64,000 nucleotides of DNA, taken from NCBI GenBank assembly GCA_949825065.1, contig OX463856.1, positions 16,886,095 to 16,950,094 on the forward strand, written 5' to 3'. The DNA is from Odontocerum albicorne (Eukaryota > Arthropoda > Insecta > Trichoptera > Odontoceridae). The position numbers and the translations under genes are program-made. The notes beneath the pieces were generated by a model. The model did no database searches and was not told the origin of the DNA. It saw only the letters and a program-made list of their open reading frames with translations. This document shows, piece by piece, positions 1 to 11,458 of the stretch (position 1 is its first letter; each line of letters starts with the position of its first letter).

Positions 1-164
1 TATAATTGTTTTGTAATTTACTTCTCCCCGAGGCGATGTTAAGATAAATAGCTTGTGTTTACTTTAATGGTTTTGAAATTCTCAGAATATATCCCAACAT
101 CCTCCAACAACTATTAGTAAGTTTCTTAATATGAATTGAAAAAGTCAAATTACTTCCAAAAACA

Positions 165-540
165 AACCCAGATCATGTCAAATTGTTTCTAATTTATTCC
201 AACATGTTTGTTTAATATTTCGCATTCTACCCTTCAATTTATCCAAATTGGTGATTCAGGCTCATTAAGAAGCGTGACCAGGAGACAAAGAACGTTTCAG
301 CCAATTAATCGAGCTTTCAGGTTTAGGACCACTAGAGTAGGCACGTAACTCGTTCATAATCGTACGTGTTTCCAATATTGCAGCACGTAAAGAGGCAGCA
401 ACACGCGCTCACGTCTAGTGCATGTGAGTATTGCTACCAGACGATTTCTTTTAGCAAACTAAGACGCTTTTTTATTTTTTTTGGACACCATCGAGAATCA
501 AACCTGAAAGTCAAATGTCTCACAAATAAAGAGGAATCAC
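165..540 (-). mobile_element. tRNA-derived SINE, family II, degenerate
   Basis: On the minus strand the right end reads as a tRNA-like head with a decayed B box (GGTTTGATTCTC). It is followed by a body containing a CACGTCTAGTGCATGTG segment and a GGTTTAGGACCACTAGAG segment. The same body recurs at 13090-13340, 27410-27690, 58500-58745 and 60050-60310, which makes this an interspersed family rather than chance. No target duplication was found. Confidence 0.6.
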
Positions 541-1734
541 TACAGTAAAATGTACTGGAAAACTGAGACACCATCAATAACCTATATTTGATTTGAAATA
601 AAATATCAATATACAGATATACCATATTGATACACATACATCTTAAGTTGAAAAAATATAGAATAATGGTGCAAAAGAAAAGCGATTGGAACTACCATTC
701 TTAATCTTCTTCTCCTTTATATAAATAGCTAAATCTTTAACTTAGGTAAATTGATAGTTTCTGGAGATTTATTTAAGATTCCTTTTGTTTTCCTATAAAT
801 AGGTGTTTGTTAATCAATACAAATTCTTCGCTTGGGAAAAAAATAATTAAAGGTTTCAATGTTTTTATTAATAAGCAGGAACGAGATCCGATTCCACGGG
901 ATGGATTTTGGCCGTAGAGGCATAACTGTGTGGCTCTGAACAGCCCTGGAATATTTGGTAATCTCTAAACAGTCCTCAAACAGGTTCGGGAGAACCAAGG
1001 ACAATATGGAAAAATATGAAATACTCTGTAAATGAATTTTTTTTATCTGCTGTGAAAAGCACTCCATTAGACTCTTGCAGGGATCAGGGATATCTTGCCT
1101 CGGAGACTCGATTCGTAGAACTCCAAGTACTGTTCAGATGGCAGAATTCTTGGCGGAAGAATTTAATACCGTTGACACGATTTAAGATTTTTTTGTATCC
1201 TTCAAATTATTTTTATTGTCTTCCCTAGCTTTTTTAAATAACCCAGATTTTATATAAGTAACTAAAGTAAATGTTTTATTTATTCATTATATTTTCAGTT
1301 TTCGCATTTTTTTCCAATTTTCGACGAACTTCAAAGCATTGCGAATATGTCTAGGTGTTTATTAGTATTATGGTCGTTGTAGTAACGATCGATAGTCGTT
1401 CTATATCAGTAAGGATGATTTAAAAGGTTTATTTAACTTTTTGCTTGATTACAGTTTAGCGTATTGAACTGTCATTATTCATTGCCTCGTATCACACGTT
1501 TACATTAAAATAATTAGACTCTTATCACAAATGCCCTTTAATTGGTGGTAAATGTATATTTTTTAATTACTTTTATCAAATACTTACTAATTCAGTACCC
1601 ATCCATAGAAAATTTTACTAATTTTTCAATAAAATAAATTCAATACTGCCTATGTATAAAATAAATTATTCGGTTATAGTGCGTAACAGCATATTAGTAA
1701 AAACATTGATGTATGAGTGTGAACCGTGAACGTG
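541..1734. other. AT-rich stretch, nothing supported
   Basis: No ORF with recognisable similarity and no clear repeat. The part around 865-1010 is richer in G+C and could be another very old SINE, but I could not match it to a family. Confidence 0.5.
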
Positions 1735-2165
1735 AAAAAATACTGAAAAAAGCCGAATAAATGCAGAAAAAAATGCGTGGACTGAGAAGAATAAATAGTG
1801 CTGGAATATATAATAGAACACGAATGAAATGATTGAAGATAAATGTGAACTAAGGATTGATGTAGGATAAAGAAGGAGACTTTAAGAGGTTCTGAGCATG
1901 AAAAAAGAAATAATGCAGAAATTTTCACAACAAATATACAAAGCAAATAAAATTCGAGGCGAAGTAGAGAAAATCTAATGAAAGTTTGGTTCGATCAAGT
2001 GAATTACATTTTGATAGAAGGAAATATAAAAGGTCAGATAAACTGCAGGGGCTTTATTAGAAGGTGTATAAATATACAAGTAGAGGTGGTGAATGATATT
2101 AATCGTGACGTGAAATTGTCTATTTTCTCTCAACAAAACCTAGACAAAAATACAGCGTGATGGTA
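1735..2165 (+). pseudogene. Non-LTR retrotransposon RT C-terminal fragment (type 1)
   Basis: Translation shows decayed remains of the tail of a non-LTR (RTE-like) reverse transcriptase. The best-preserved part, about 1978-2080, reads VWFDQVNYILIEGN followed by a RGFIRRCIN-like segment. Related copies share this 'VWxDQVNxIL' tail at 48000-48338 and 57735-58120, and in reverse at 49050-49440 and 58965-59310. Several stops interrupt the frame. The endonuclease and the RT core are absent, as expected for a 5'-truncated LINE copy. Confidence 0.65.
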
Positions 2166-2616
2166 TGCATGTATTTGTTTATTCCCAAAATTATCACACT
2201 GATTTGACAAAACAGAATCAAATATTTGCCAATGTTTTTGACATAACTTTGAGAATGAAGCCTGCAACGTTTTCGAAATGTCGAACATTATTGAAGCAAA
2301 TTCAATGCGGCAACAATTGCGAAAATGTTTAAAACTTGTGCTTCAAAGTAACTTGACGTGCGTTTAAATTGATCTGAAATAATAAATGGTATATAAAGTA
2401 TGCTAATAATAAATTACACAGTGTGATGCGCACATTGCGTGAGATACACTAATCAAAAGCGATCAATATGCGATGAATGTATTTTAAAGCAGACTACAGT
2501 AAGTTGAAACTATTGTTTTTCATGGCGGGTGATATTAACTATTATATAATTTTCTGATGTTGAAAATAATTTGCTTAATTTAAGAGATCGTCGGGTATTT
2601 ACAAAACTAACAATTA
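2166..2616. other. AT-rich spacer, nothing supported
   Basis: I see no coding or repeat signal that can be defended. Confidence 0.45.
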
Positions 2617-2710
2617 CAACAACCTTCGTAATCTAGTTGGTAAGACACGTGTCTCCCAACACAGAGGCTGCCGGATGGTTTCTCAATGGTACCCGATTTT
2701 TTTTTAAATA
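2617..2710 (+). mobile_element. tRNA-derived SINE head, family I
   Basis: The stretch AGTTGGTAAGACACGTGTCTC is a tRNA-like A-box region, followed about 30 bases on by a damaged B-box region and a short poly-T run. It matches the head of the better-preserved copy at 6406-6605. The body that follows is only weakly similar. Confidence 0.6.
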
Positions 2711-2895
2711 ATAAAGTATTGCAGTCAGGTTTTACTAAAGGCTTCTTATACATTTTTAAGTTGGATAGGAGGTACTCTACATATCGAAATTTTAACACAT
2801 TAACAAAATACAATTGTTTACAACGTACTAAATTCTTTTATGGATATTCGGAATTTCGTCCCCGATATACATGTATTTCCATGGGGTAAATAGAT

Positions 2896-2910
2896 CACAC
2901 ACACACACAC
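2896..2910. repeat. (CA)n microsatellite
   Basis: A pure CA dinucleotide run of about 15 bases. Confidence 0.9.
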
Positions 2911-3289
2911 TTTTTATTAAACATGAGATCAATAAGACGTTAAATATTCTCTTCTAACAAACCGAAATCATTTAGATTTAAGAGAGCCTCGGGTGTGGTG
3001 GTAGTAAACGCGTCAGGTGATGATACACGTAATTTGTGGAATAACAAAGTAGTTTCTTGTTTTTGCAGAATAACAAAATATTCTAATATGGTTTTTTACA
3101 AATTTAAAACATAACATTTGACTGTTTCCACATATTAGTAATTAACAAAGTGTCCATAGTGTTAATTATATTTTTTTAACTTTCCGATACCACATATTGT
3201 ATTACATAAATGGAAATTAATTACTTCAATGATTAACCCTTAACTTATTTTTTAAACTAAATAATTAAATAAAGGAGAAAACGCAAGTT
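2911..3289. other. AT-rich spacer, nothing supported
   Basis: No supported feature. Confidence 0.4.
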
Positions 3290-3450
3290 GTAAATCGTAT
3301 TATTTGTATTGTATTACACTTCGTTGTATACAGTACAACCTAAGAATGTAATTGCCATGCCATATGCTAATCTTTTTCAATCAAGAAAGCCATAAAAATA
3401 TCAAATAGGCCGTGAGTGTAACTGGACTGGAATCCTTTTTGAAAAATACA
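3290..3450 (-). mobile_element. SINE family I body, head truncated
   Basis: Matches the body of the SINE at 15735-15965: a GTATACAGTACAACCT segment, then a degenerate GCAATCTCTTC-like segment, then ACTGGACTGGAATCCTTTTT, the junction normally leading into the tRNA-like head. The head is missing here. Confidence 0.55.
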
Positions 3451-3514
3451 AGTGTTGGGAAACATTATTTTATTTAATTTCTGATATTTTATAAACACCA
3501 TATGATACACTAAA

Positions 3515-3850
3515 TTAAACTTAAAAGCCAAATGTGTAACTATCATATATCAGAAGATCTACAATGGTTTATTTGTCGTCATCCCTTGGTAAATTTTCGA
3601 TGGTTTTACCGAAGTGGTTTTCCCAACGAAGTACTATCCACAGCCACAACCTTTTTATCTGTATACTCAAATTATGTTTATATTTATGTTTATATTTATG
3701 TTTATATTTATTATGTTATATTTTAAATGTGTTGATAATAGTGAGTTCAAATCGTGAGTTATAGCGCCCTTGATAATAATATGCTCCCTAAACTATATAA
3801 ATTGTCTTTTTATTATTTTTCCTATCATCATTATTACCAACTAGGCCACG
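3515..3850. repeat. Interspersed repeat family C, copy 1
   Basis: Begins with an AATGTGTAACTATCATATATC-like segment and continues through a GTCGTCATCCCTTGGTAA segment. The same order occurs at 14568-14850 and 40190-40385. It contains a short run of TTTATG hexamers (about 3675-3715). The right edge abuts a fragment (3837-3850) resembling a reversed SINE A box. No coding capacity was recognised, so the class is unknown. Confidence 0.5.
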
Positions 3851-4604
3851 GATGATATAAAAATGCAAAATGATAAAATATTAGATTGGAATTGTTTTTC
3901 TCTATTTTCCACAACCCCAATATTCCATTGGGAAATATGATCTTGGGAATTTCTCAATAGAATATTATGATTGTTACATTGATGAAGAACGTTGAAGTTT
4001 GCGCATTAGCTAGAGTCTGTGGAGAGTTTCTTGACATTGCTCCTGATTTAATTACTCTCGAATCCCAACATTCCTCTCCCGTTGCACTTTCTTACACTCG
4101 TCTTGCCATCTTCGTAGCATTATGTTACAATAATCATATTGCTTTATTCGCATTGAAAATAAACTAAATTAAAACTACTTCATTTAGAGATATCATACTT
4201 GATTTTTTTTAGCATAGTAACATATTTTATGTTTAAAACGACTTATCATTTACGTGACATACAGAATGAAGGGTTGAAAAGGCTTAATACAAAAACAAAT
4301 ATGTATGGAGATAACACCAACTCCAAAACATTTGTGATAATTTGAGAGTCGTTGTCAAGTATCAGCCATATTGTAGATGAACGAAGCTTATGAGTGTATT
4401 GAATTACAGTGTGTTGTAGTAGTAAACTATTGCACTCCAAGAAACACGTAATCTTAACACATTAAATCTAAAGTTCCGATGGTAAGGAGACCAAAGTTCT
4501 AAGACGATTGGTAAGTTTAATCTGTTGAAGTATTTCATTTCGTGAGTTTTATAAAGTGCTATTTTTGTGTTGTTTAATAACGCTATATAAAAAGCACCAT
4601 ACTG
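3851..4604. other. AT-rich spacer, nothing supported
   Basis: A 66-codon open frame at 3967-4167 exists but resembles no protein I recognise. Confidence 0.4.
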
Positions 4605-5030
4605 GTACCCATCTCGTCATGTACCTCATGATTGAACATCGTGTCTTCCATGATAGTCCTTGACGACTTCTTTCCATCAATCTCTACAATCCATGGTTCG
4701 AAGTGTAGTTGTTAAAGTTATTCCTGTTGCACCTCTTACTTGGTCATCCAGCGCATTGGGACTCTTCTTCTCGTACATCATCCTTCCATGCTTCAAGTGA
4801 CCATAAGTTTCTCCAAACTATCTCCTTGAGCACGAGCAATATACCCAAAGAATCGGAAGACTCCTCGTAGGCATTTGTTGATAATCTGTTGGTGATTCTT
4901 AGTTCTCCGAGATTGGAGGTGTTAGTTCGCCTTGCGGCCAACATCAAAATTCAAATGCATCCATTCTACGTATCTTGCTTGCTCTCTGAGTTGGAGTCTC
5001 CGCGCCATATATAAATATTGCGAAGACGAT
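4605..5030 (-). pseudogene. Non-LTR retrotransposon RT C-terminal fragment (type 2)
   Basis: The reverse-strand translation contains LGELRITNRLSTNAYEES and further on a basic DDVREEESQ segment. These match the ARRTNVSIL-ELRITDRLST and RTRGR-MRWTDQV part of insect endonuclease/reverse transcriptases of the RTE-like type. The longest intact piece is 67 codons (4744-4947), and the remainder is spread over several frames. Sister fragments lie at 11040-11270 and 50770-51610. This is a dead, 5'-truncated copy. Confidence 0.75.
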
Positions 5031-5675
5031 ATACTAAACTTGATTAATTTCAGTCGTGATACTCGTTTAAGCAACAGAAAAACATTATTACAGATGGTAA
5101 ACTGTCTAAAAGTATAACCAAACTGGATGCGATTACGACAGGAATCGAATCTGGGAGGTTCATTTACGCAGCGTAAATAATAACCATATAAGAGTTATGG
5201 TATAGAAATCATCAAAAAACGGTATGCACTTAAATTCATACGAGTATTTCGGTGTAAACATGACATTAGATCTAGATGTCTTAAAAACTGGTTACGAGTA
5301 TTGATATAAATTTTTATTACGGGACGTGTTTTGGGATTTTTGAATTACTTTTCTCATTTAAATTTTGTTTATTTTCTTGTATAATTTTTGTAATTGATAT
5401 TTGATATATTTTGTAATGTTAGGGTCATTTAAAATAAATGACAAATTACACCGGTGCCTCGGATTCTGCACAAGATGAAACATTGTATAAATATTAACGT
5501 TATAATGTATTTTCGTAACATTATTGTTGTATATCTGTTGTTCTCGTTTAACTATTAGTTGATCTTTAAATTTAAAGAAATGTATTAATAAATACTATCA
5601 CGTAATTAATATTACACCCTGTCTAAGCAAGTGCAGAAGACAGAGGTTTTTCGAAACACATAATTCAATTTTTTT
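5031..5675. other. AT-rich spacer with a possible tRNA-like scrap
   Basis: Positions 5120-5170 contain GACAGGAATCGAATCTGGGAG, which could be a reversed SINE B box, but it is too short to assign. Nothing else is supported. Confidence 0.35.
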
Positions 5676-5880
5676 CTTCTAAATCTATACACATTACGTA
5701 TCGTCGTGATTTGTCTCTTCTAAATCTATTCACCTTACGTATCGTCGTGATATGTCTCTTCTAAATCTATACACCGTACGTATCGTCGTGATATGTCTCT
5801 TCTAAATCTATACACCTTACGTATCGTCGTGATTTGTCTCTTCTAAATCTATACACCTTACGTATCGTTGTGATTTGAAC
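5676..5880. repeat. Tandem array, 41-bp unit, 5 copies
   Basis: Five head-to-tail units contain the core CTTACGTATCGTCGTGAT and differ by only one or two bases each. There are no unique spacers, so this is a minisatellite. Confidence 0.95.
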
Positions 5881-6405
5881 CCGATATCCCTGGGTACTGC
5901 CCCTCTGGAATCTTTATATAGATCCTTCAGTTCTATATCACACCTCCTCCAGCAGATAGTATCATCATCATTATATTCGAATAATACAAGATTCATCGTA
6001 ATACAGAATGAAAATTATCGCTTTCTCGTGAATTTTCCAATTAAGTACCATAATAATATGCGAATTGAAATGAGCGAATACTTTGTTCCATTCTGCTCAT
6101 AATCCTTTTCTTAAATATTCTGTTAATAAAACTTCTAGGAGTGTTCTGCAAATGTTATTCTCTCTAGTCTTGTTGTATTTATGTTTAAGATACGAATAAA
6201 ATAAACGATAGAATAATAAACGAGGAAATTAGTTATTTTATTTATAGTCCACTCTAAAAATACTACTTTTGAAATAATGTTTTGAAATATTTGATTTACG
6301 AAGTCTTGTTGTATTTATGTTTAAGATACGAATAAAATATATGATATAATAATGAATGACGACATCAATTATTCTATTTATAGATTACTCTAAAAAAACA
6401 CCCTT

Positions 6406-6605
6406 TTGGAGGACCTTCGTGGTTTAATTGGTAAGACGCTTGTCTCCCAGCTCGAAGGTTGCGGGTTCGATTCCCGTTGGAACCCAGATTTTTATAAAAA
6501 GGATTCCAGTCTGGTTTTCACCTTAACACCTTTCTGGTTAATTGGAAGATATTGCCACATGACAATAAGCCTATCAGGTTGTGCTGTATAAAACGTAAGT
6601 GTTAT
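6406..6605 (+). mobile_element. tRNA-derived SINE, family I, best-preserved copy
   Basis: About 200 bp. The head has a consensus RNA polymerase III A box (TGGTTTAATTGG, 6420-6431) and a perfect B box (GGTTCGATTCC, 6464-6474) 32 bp apart, the spacing of a tRNA gene. The 5' and 3' acceptor arms do not pair, so it is not a functional tRNA. The body starts with TTCCAGTCTGGTTTTCACC and ends around TGTGCTGTATAAAACG. It has inserted inside the ~130-bp satellite, whose unit resumes after it. Other copies lie at 3290-3450, 12822-13000 and 15735-15965. Confidence 0.85.
6420..6474 (+). promoter_or_regulatory. RNA polymerase III internal promoter (A and B boxes) of the SINE
   Basis: A box TGGTTTAATTGG at 6420-6431 and B box GGTTCGATTCC at 6464-6474 both match the tRNA-type consensus. 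This is the most intact such pair in the window and could in principle still be transcribed. Confidence 0.75.
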
Positions 6606-7284
6606 GCAATGATATTTTAAAACATTTAACTTATGTAGTCTTGGTGTTTGAGATACGAATGCAATGTATTATATATTAGAATAATTAATGAACATATTCT
6701 ATTTAAAGTCTATTTTCAAGATATAACGTTTTTTGATGATGTTTTGAAACATTTAACATCTATAGTCTTGGTGTATTAAGGTTTAAGATGCGAAGAAAAT
6801 ATGTGAGAGAAAAGTTAATGAGGACATTTATTTTTCAATTTATAGTCTACTCTAAAAATATAACCTTTTGGATAACGTGTTGAATTGTTGTATCTCTGAA
6901 GTTATGATATATTTATGTTTTAGATACGAATACAATACACGTATATTAAAAATGAATAAGAACATTCATTATTTTATTTATGCATAGTCTACTCTAAAAA
7001 CATGTTTTATCTCTGTTGTCTTGGTGAATAAGAACATTTATTATTTTATTTATGCATAGTCTACTCTAAAATCATGTTTTATCTCTGTTGTCTTGGTGTA
7101 TATTTTCAATATAAGATCGATTTAAATAATACGAACTTTAATTTAAGATTTTTAACTTCGAGTGCGTAATAATATAAAATTTTTTCAATCAAAAAGTATT
7201 AACATTAACATGACTCATCCAAAATTATAATCAAAAGAAAATACATAAACTACGAGTATTACACACAAGCATACAGCAGACTAA

Positions 7285-7525
7285 AGTTCAGAATGCCCAG
7301 GGCCGTAGGATCTTCTTCCGTGGTTGCAGTCCTAAGACTGGTTTGCAGCAATTTGAACTCTTCTCCTCCATTCCCCCCTGTCCTGTGCGGCTCTTTTTAA
7401 GTCTGTATATGTTGAGCAGCGCACGTCCACCAACAGGTCCTCCAGGTACTCTCGGCGTGGGCGTCCCCTAGAGTTTGTCCCCTCGGTCATACCCTCAATA
7501 TGGCCGTAGGATGTGCATGAAGAAA
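7285..7525 (-). pseudogene. Non-LTR retrotransposon RT C-terminal fragment (type 6)
   Basis: The reverse strand encodes SRGRPRREYLEDLLVDVRC, then a YTDLKRAAQDRGEWRRRV segment, within a 72-codon frame at 7332-7550. The RGRPR-x-YL and LK--AQDR-EWRR pattern is the typical extreme C-terminus of RTE-like reverse transcriptases in insects. Only this tail is present. Confidence 0.8.
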
Positions 7526-8499
7526 TACTAAATAAAAAAATTACTCGCATAAAAATTACAATGATTTTTTTATTACGAGTTTGCCATCTTTCAAATTATG
7601 TTCTTCAAGTATTTATTATATGATGATTGGCAATCTCTCTTAATAGATGTGATTGTAAGACATACTGCAAATAGAAGACACTTCTGCATGTATTGGTTCA
7701 TTGTGTGGAAGCTGTTGAACTTCAGCAATCACATAGTCTTGACAAGAATGATCAAGAAGAATAAAATGTAGGTTTTGATCAGTAGCAATCTTCGGTAGTC
7801 TTTTTTACACAACGATATTTATTGGGTTGCTTAATGGCGCTATAAGAATATTTATGATAAGCAGCATGTAAGTCAATCAAAAAATACAGATATAAAAACA
7901 TCTAAGAATAAAACCAGTCTAGTAGTAAATCCATCAGGAATCCTAGATTAGATCCTAGGTTAGACTGCTGTCACCATTTAAGTATTAGATTTTTTTTATT
8001 TAAGTATAATAAAAAAACAAAAATATATTTACACATATTCAAACATGCAAAAAAATATTTTCCCGGACACAAAAATATTCCAACAGAGAGCAAGTTGTAC
8101 AACATATACGAGAATGTTTCAGCGACTACACATGATCACGAAAAAAAATATCAGTAATAAAATTTTCCAATTACACTCATATAATTTCATTAGAAATATG
8201 TCATATTGACAATCATGGCTTACTTATTTTCTAATTACTAATTATGAAAATATTTTTTCTCTTAATTACTAATAATGAAAATATTTTTTCCTTGAATCTG
8301 CCGTCATAAATTTATCCGATTCCCTTGTGCCCCGGATTGCTGGTTCATAGCGTGGGATAAGCTTTAAATATAATATTATATTTGAGTAGTCAATAATACC
8401 AGTATGAAAACTTTTATGAAAAAATAACAGATCATGTACAACTCGTCTTACGGACAATTTTGCACGACCCAACGCCACTTAAAGGGCATCGTAATCAAG
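7526..8499. other. AT-rich spacer, nothing firm
   Basis: Contains two near-identical 35-base segments (about 8223-8290, 'TTACTAATTATGAAAATATTT') in tandem. No gene is supported. Confidence 0.45.
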
Positions 8500-8800
8500 G
8501 TTCTATATACGAATATATCGATGATTAAAATAAAAAGTATGATAGAATAATAAATGAGTACATTCATTATTTCAGCATTATTCTTTTCTAAAATACTCGT
8601 ACATAAACAACCACTTGATAATGTTTTGCAATATTTAAAGTTTTTGTGTATTAGATAAAGTATGTGTAGAAGAATAAAAAAAAATGCTTTTAATGAATAA
8701 TTATCGAAAATATCAATAATTATTATCTTAAAATATGACCTGTTGTATAATATTTTGCAACATTTAATATCTGTATTCTTGGGGTTGAGATAAAATGTAG
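8500..8800. repeat. Further units of the ~130-bp degenerate repeat
   Basis: The segments around ATGATTAAAATAAAAAGTATG, AGAATAATAAATGAG and ATAATGTTTTGCAATATTTAAAG follow the same order as the array at 6165-7120. At least two units can be traced, and another scrap lies at 9165-9240 on the far side of a SINE. Confidence 0.65.
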
Positions 8801-8854
8801 ATCAATTAGACAAAATGCAAATCCCACCGCCATTCCAATGTCAATTTAGCTGGA

Positions 8855-9165
8855 AAGCGATACTGTGTCGTAGAGTATTTTTTTAAGTAAGTGTCCCGTT
8901 GCACACCAACAAACTCAACGGCCACACCGCTGTACTGGATCCGATAGCGCACACCTGAAATGAGATGATTGGAGGACATCGGGATGTTTTTTTTTCCTTT
9001 TTTTGAAAGAATTTATATGACTGAAGTCATACCTATCCTTGTATCTCCGAATACTAGGCGGTAAAAATACATGTGTCAATCGCGAGAAGTAGCACAGCGC
9101 GAGGTTCGAACCGATAACCTTCCGCACGAAAGTCCAGAGCGTTATTATCGCACGACCATGCACCT
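8855..9165 (-). mobile_element. tRNA-derived SINE, family III
   Basis: About 310 bp. On the minus strand the right end is a tRNA-like head with B box GGTTCGAACCT (9102-9112), preceded by a GTCGTGCGATAATAACGC A-box-like region. The body includes ATGACTTCAGTCATA and a CCGATGTCCTCC-like segment. Close relatives lie at 52893-53212 and, split by a fold-back element, at 16183-16575. It is flanked on both sides by units of the ~130-bp repeat, so it probably inserted into that array. Confidence 0.75.
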
Positions 9166-9240
9166 CATATGATAAAAAAATGAATTATGACATTTACTTG
9201 TACCATTATCTTACTCTGAAAATATAACCTGTATTTATGG

Positions 9241-10499
9241 TAAAAAAACAGCTAAGATTGCGGTCCGAAATAAGAAGTACTCGTACAACATGAGAATAAG
9301 TTCTCTAGATTGTAATGTACAACGAAAGTATTAATCAATGCAATAAGATACCATACCATTGTAGAGTCCTCTTCTTCATTCTACTAAACACATCATTCAA
9401 ATGTTCATATTCATCTTTCCTCACATTTTTCGTGAAATGTCATACATTGTCCCCTCATGTACATGTTAATATCGATGGACGAATTGCTACTGTATAGATT
9501 AATTGCATAAATTTCATTAATGCAAATACTGTAGATTATATTATATATTTTGATATTTAATATTTAAACACTACCTAATGAAGCGCTGTAGCAGATTTAA
9601 CCAGCGGATTGTCTTGGAATTTTAATCTTCTTATCATTAGAACTCTTGGTTTGATATGTCTGTGTGCTAGCTGAAGTGAAACAGCTTGCAAATAATAAAC
9701 CAATACAAGTATTGGCGTCTTGCATCCACAGGATGGTTGATAATTATACTCAACTACGGGGGATTGCCTATTAATATCGATCGATTGATTGGTATTTGGA
9801 AGTGTAACTTGAAGTAGAAATATATAGAAACAAGTAGTTAAATAATAAATCTCCACAGTGAAACTATTTTTTCTTAAACAAAAACGCCCTTTGCAGAGAT
9901 ATGAAATAATCTAGCAGAGTTATTTCAGTTTGTGATTTTAAGTTTTCGTTTCATTACAATCTAACTTTTGAAGATATTCAAAAGTGTTAAGGAAAAGTTT
10001 TCAGTTTCTATTCATATTTATAAGGAAAAACTTTGGTAACATCCCTTTAAGCCTCTATTTGTAAGACAAGGTAATAAAAGAGGCTTTGTAACTTTTATTT
10101 GCAATTTTGTCTCAGTTAAGTAATTAACTTGGAACTGTCATAGTACGAGAAATACATTTATACTTGGGGTCTACGAACTGGGTGTTTAATGGATAAAAAT
10201 ATTACAATATAACATGAAGAATATTTTAAATGACAATGGTTCATACATTTATTTTCTAAATAACTTGTTTATAATTCGATTTTCTTATTCGGTTTCACTC
10301 AATTTACTTTTAAATGTGTTTGAAAAATATGTATTGAAATCAAGTCATGAGTAATATTGATAACAAAGTAAAGTCATGGTTACTTTCAAATCGATAAAAA
10401 GCCTAATTTTTGCCTGATAAAGAAACTGCCATCAATTAATTATGTAGTAAAAAAAACTTGACAAATGACAAAACTCTTGATGCATATTGCCATCAATGG
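9241..10499. other. AT-rich spacer with one unrecognised ORF
   Basis: Apart from the 93-codon frame at 9575-9856, listed separately, no repeat or gene is recognisable. Confidence 0.4.
9575..9856 (-). CDS. Hypothetical 93-residue ORF, doubtful
   Basis: An uninterrupted minus-strand frame from an ATG. Its first 17 or so residues are hydrophobic (MEIYYLTTCFYIFLLQV), like a signal peptide, followed by a polar segment with CGCK and a basic C-terminal half (RRLKFQ). I do not recognise a family. In sequence this AT-rich, open frames of 90 codons arise by chance, and no splice sites, promoter or neighbouring exon support it. It could be a chance ORF, an exon fragment or part of an unrecognised repeat. 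Confidence 0.12.
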   Translation of the reverse strand: MEIYYLTTCFYIFLLQVTLPNTNQSIDINRQSPVVEYNYQPSCGCKTPILVLVYYLQAVSLQLAHRHIKPRVLMIRRLKFQDNPLVKSATALH

Positions 10500-10785
10500 G
10501 TTCAAGTCACTAACAGCCATAAATTTTTGATGGGGACAAAACATCCTCAGAATCGAAATACACCCCCACTTACAGCAAGGAAGCCCGGCCGCGAGGATAC
10601 CAGATATTTTTCAGCCGCCAGTATTGTACACGAAAATCTTCTTTTTTTTAATAAGTAGCTGATAAAATAAACACTTTAAATATGTGTATCCATAAATACT
10701 GTTAAAAAAATAAGCACATATACACATTCAAGCCCAGATTCATTACCAGCGTAAAAAGATAAAAGAAAATAAAAATCCAATGTAC
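10500..10785 (-). repeat. Family A retroposon 3'-end fragment
   Basis: The reverse strand contains GGCTGAAAAATATCTGGTATCC and the conserved 'CGGCC..GGC.TCC.T' block. Two separated blocks (10500-10625 and 10720-10785) have the same order and spacing as in the copy at 46335-46730. Confidence 0.6.
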
Positions 10786-11039
10786 TCGTATGTTTGTGGT
10801 GCCTACATGATATTTTTTTTAGAATTGAAATGCAATTGTAAGTGAAAGAAAAAAGTGTCTAATAAGAGGTTTAGAAAAGTGGAGAAAGTTGGTATGATTA
10901 AAAGATTAAGTGTTGAACCGAATGCGTTAATTGAACTTATACGCTCATTTTAGTGTATGTAATTACGCAATCGGTTTGAATAATTTTTAAGCACTAAAAA
11001 TGGCGTGTTATCTCCATTGCAGAAATATTTTGGCCAAAA

Positions 11040-11270
11040 AACATTCCCAGCCAGACTTCCATCCACCTGTCTAACAAAGTTACGTCTCTCACTTGGTTAA
11101 TCCAACGCATTGGGATTCTTCCTCTAGTGCGTCGTTCTTCCACGCCTACGAGGAATGTGCCCAAACAATTGGAGGACTCGTTGAATGCATATTGTCTACA
11201 ATCTATCGGTAATTCTCAGTTCTTCGAGAATACGTTAGTCAGCCAGGTTTAGTTCATCAAAACCATTATT
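11040..11270 (-). pseudogene. Non-LTR RT C-terminal fragment (type 2)
   Basis: The reverse strand reads GVEERRTRGRIPMRWINQVR with a preceding LGTFLVG segment and an upstream ELPIDCRQYAF-like segment, in more than one frame. It matches the RTRGR-MRWTDQVRD tail of the copies at 4605-5030 and 50770-51610. Confidence 0.75.
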
Positions 11271-11458
11271 GTGATGTTTCTACAAGTTGCTGTTTGCTTA
11301 AGCTGTTGCATACTCCGCTGTTCTTAATTTTCAATTTTTAAATAACTACTTCTTTTTTGTTTTCTTATGCTACACCTGTTATGTTATCATTAGGACTGCC
11401 TATCGTGAGATGTTGACTTTCAGCTATTCTTCTGTTTTTAAAGAAATTCTCTTGGAAA

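Larger units (their letters stand above)
6165..7120. repeat. Degenerate ~130-bp tandem repeat, interrupted by a SINE
   Basis: Successive units share the order GTCTTGGTGTATT, TTAAGATACGAATAAAAT, ATTATTTTATTTATAG, CTACTCTAAAAATA and GTTTTGAAACATTTAA. Units begin near 6165, 6303, 6640, 6755 and 6885, with shortened ones near 7015 and 7080. The second unit is split by the SINE at 6406-6605. More units appear at 8500-8800 and 9165-9240. Divergence between units is high, so the array is old. Confidence 0.8.

Noticed and set aside
865..1010. GC-richer stretch as a SINE or exon
   Set aside because: Could not be matched to any of the three SINE families or to a protein.
5676..5880. CRISPR-like regularly spaced repeat
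   Set aside because: Units are contiguous 41-bp tandem copies with no unique spacers, in a eukaryotic transposon-rich context. The same applies to 21558-22091 and 44866-45600.
6409..6485. Possible tRNA gene
   Set aside because: A and B boxes are excellent, but the acceptor ends do not pair, a poly-T linker and SINE body follow, and the same arrangement recurs many times in the window.
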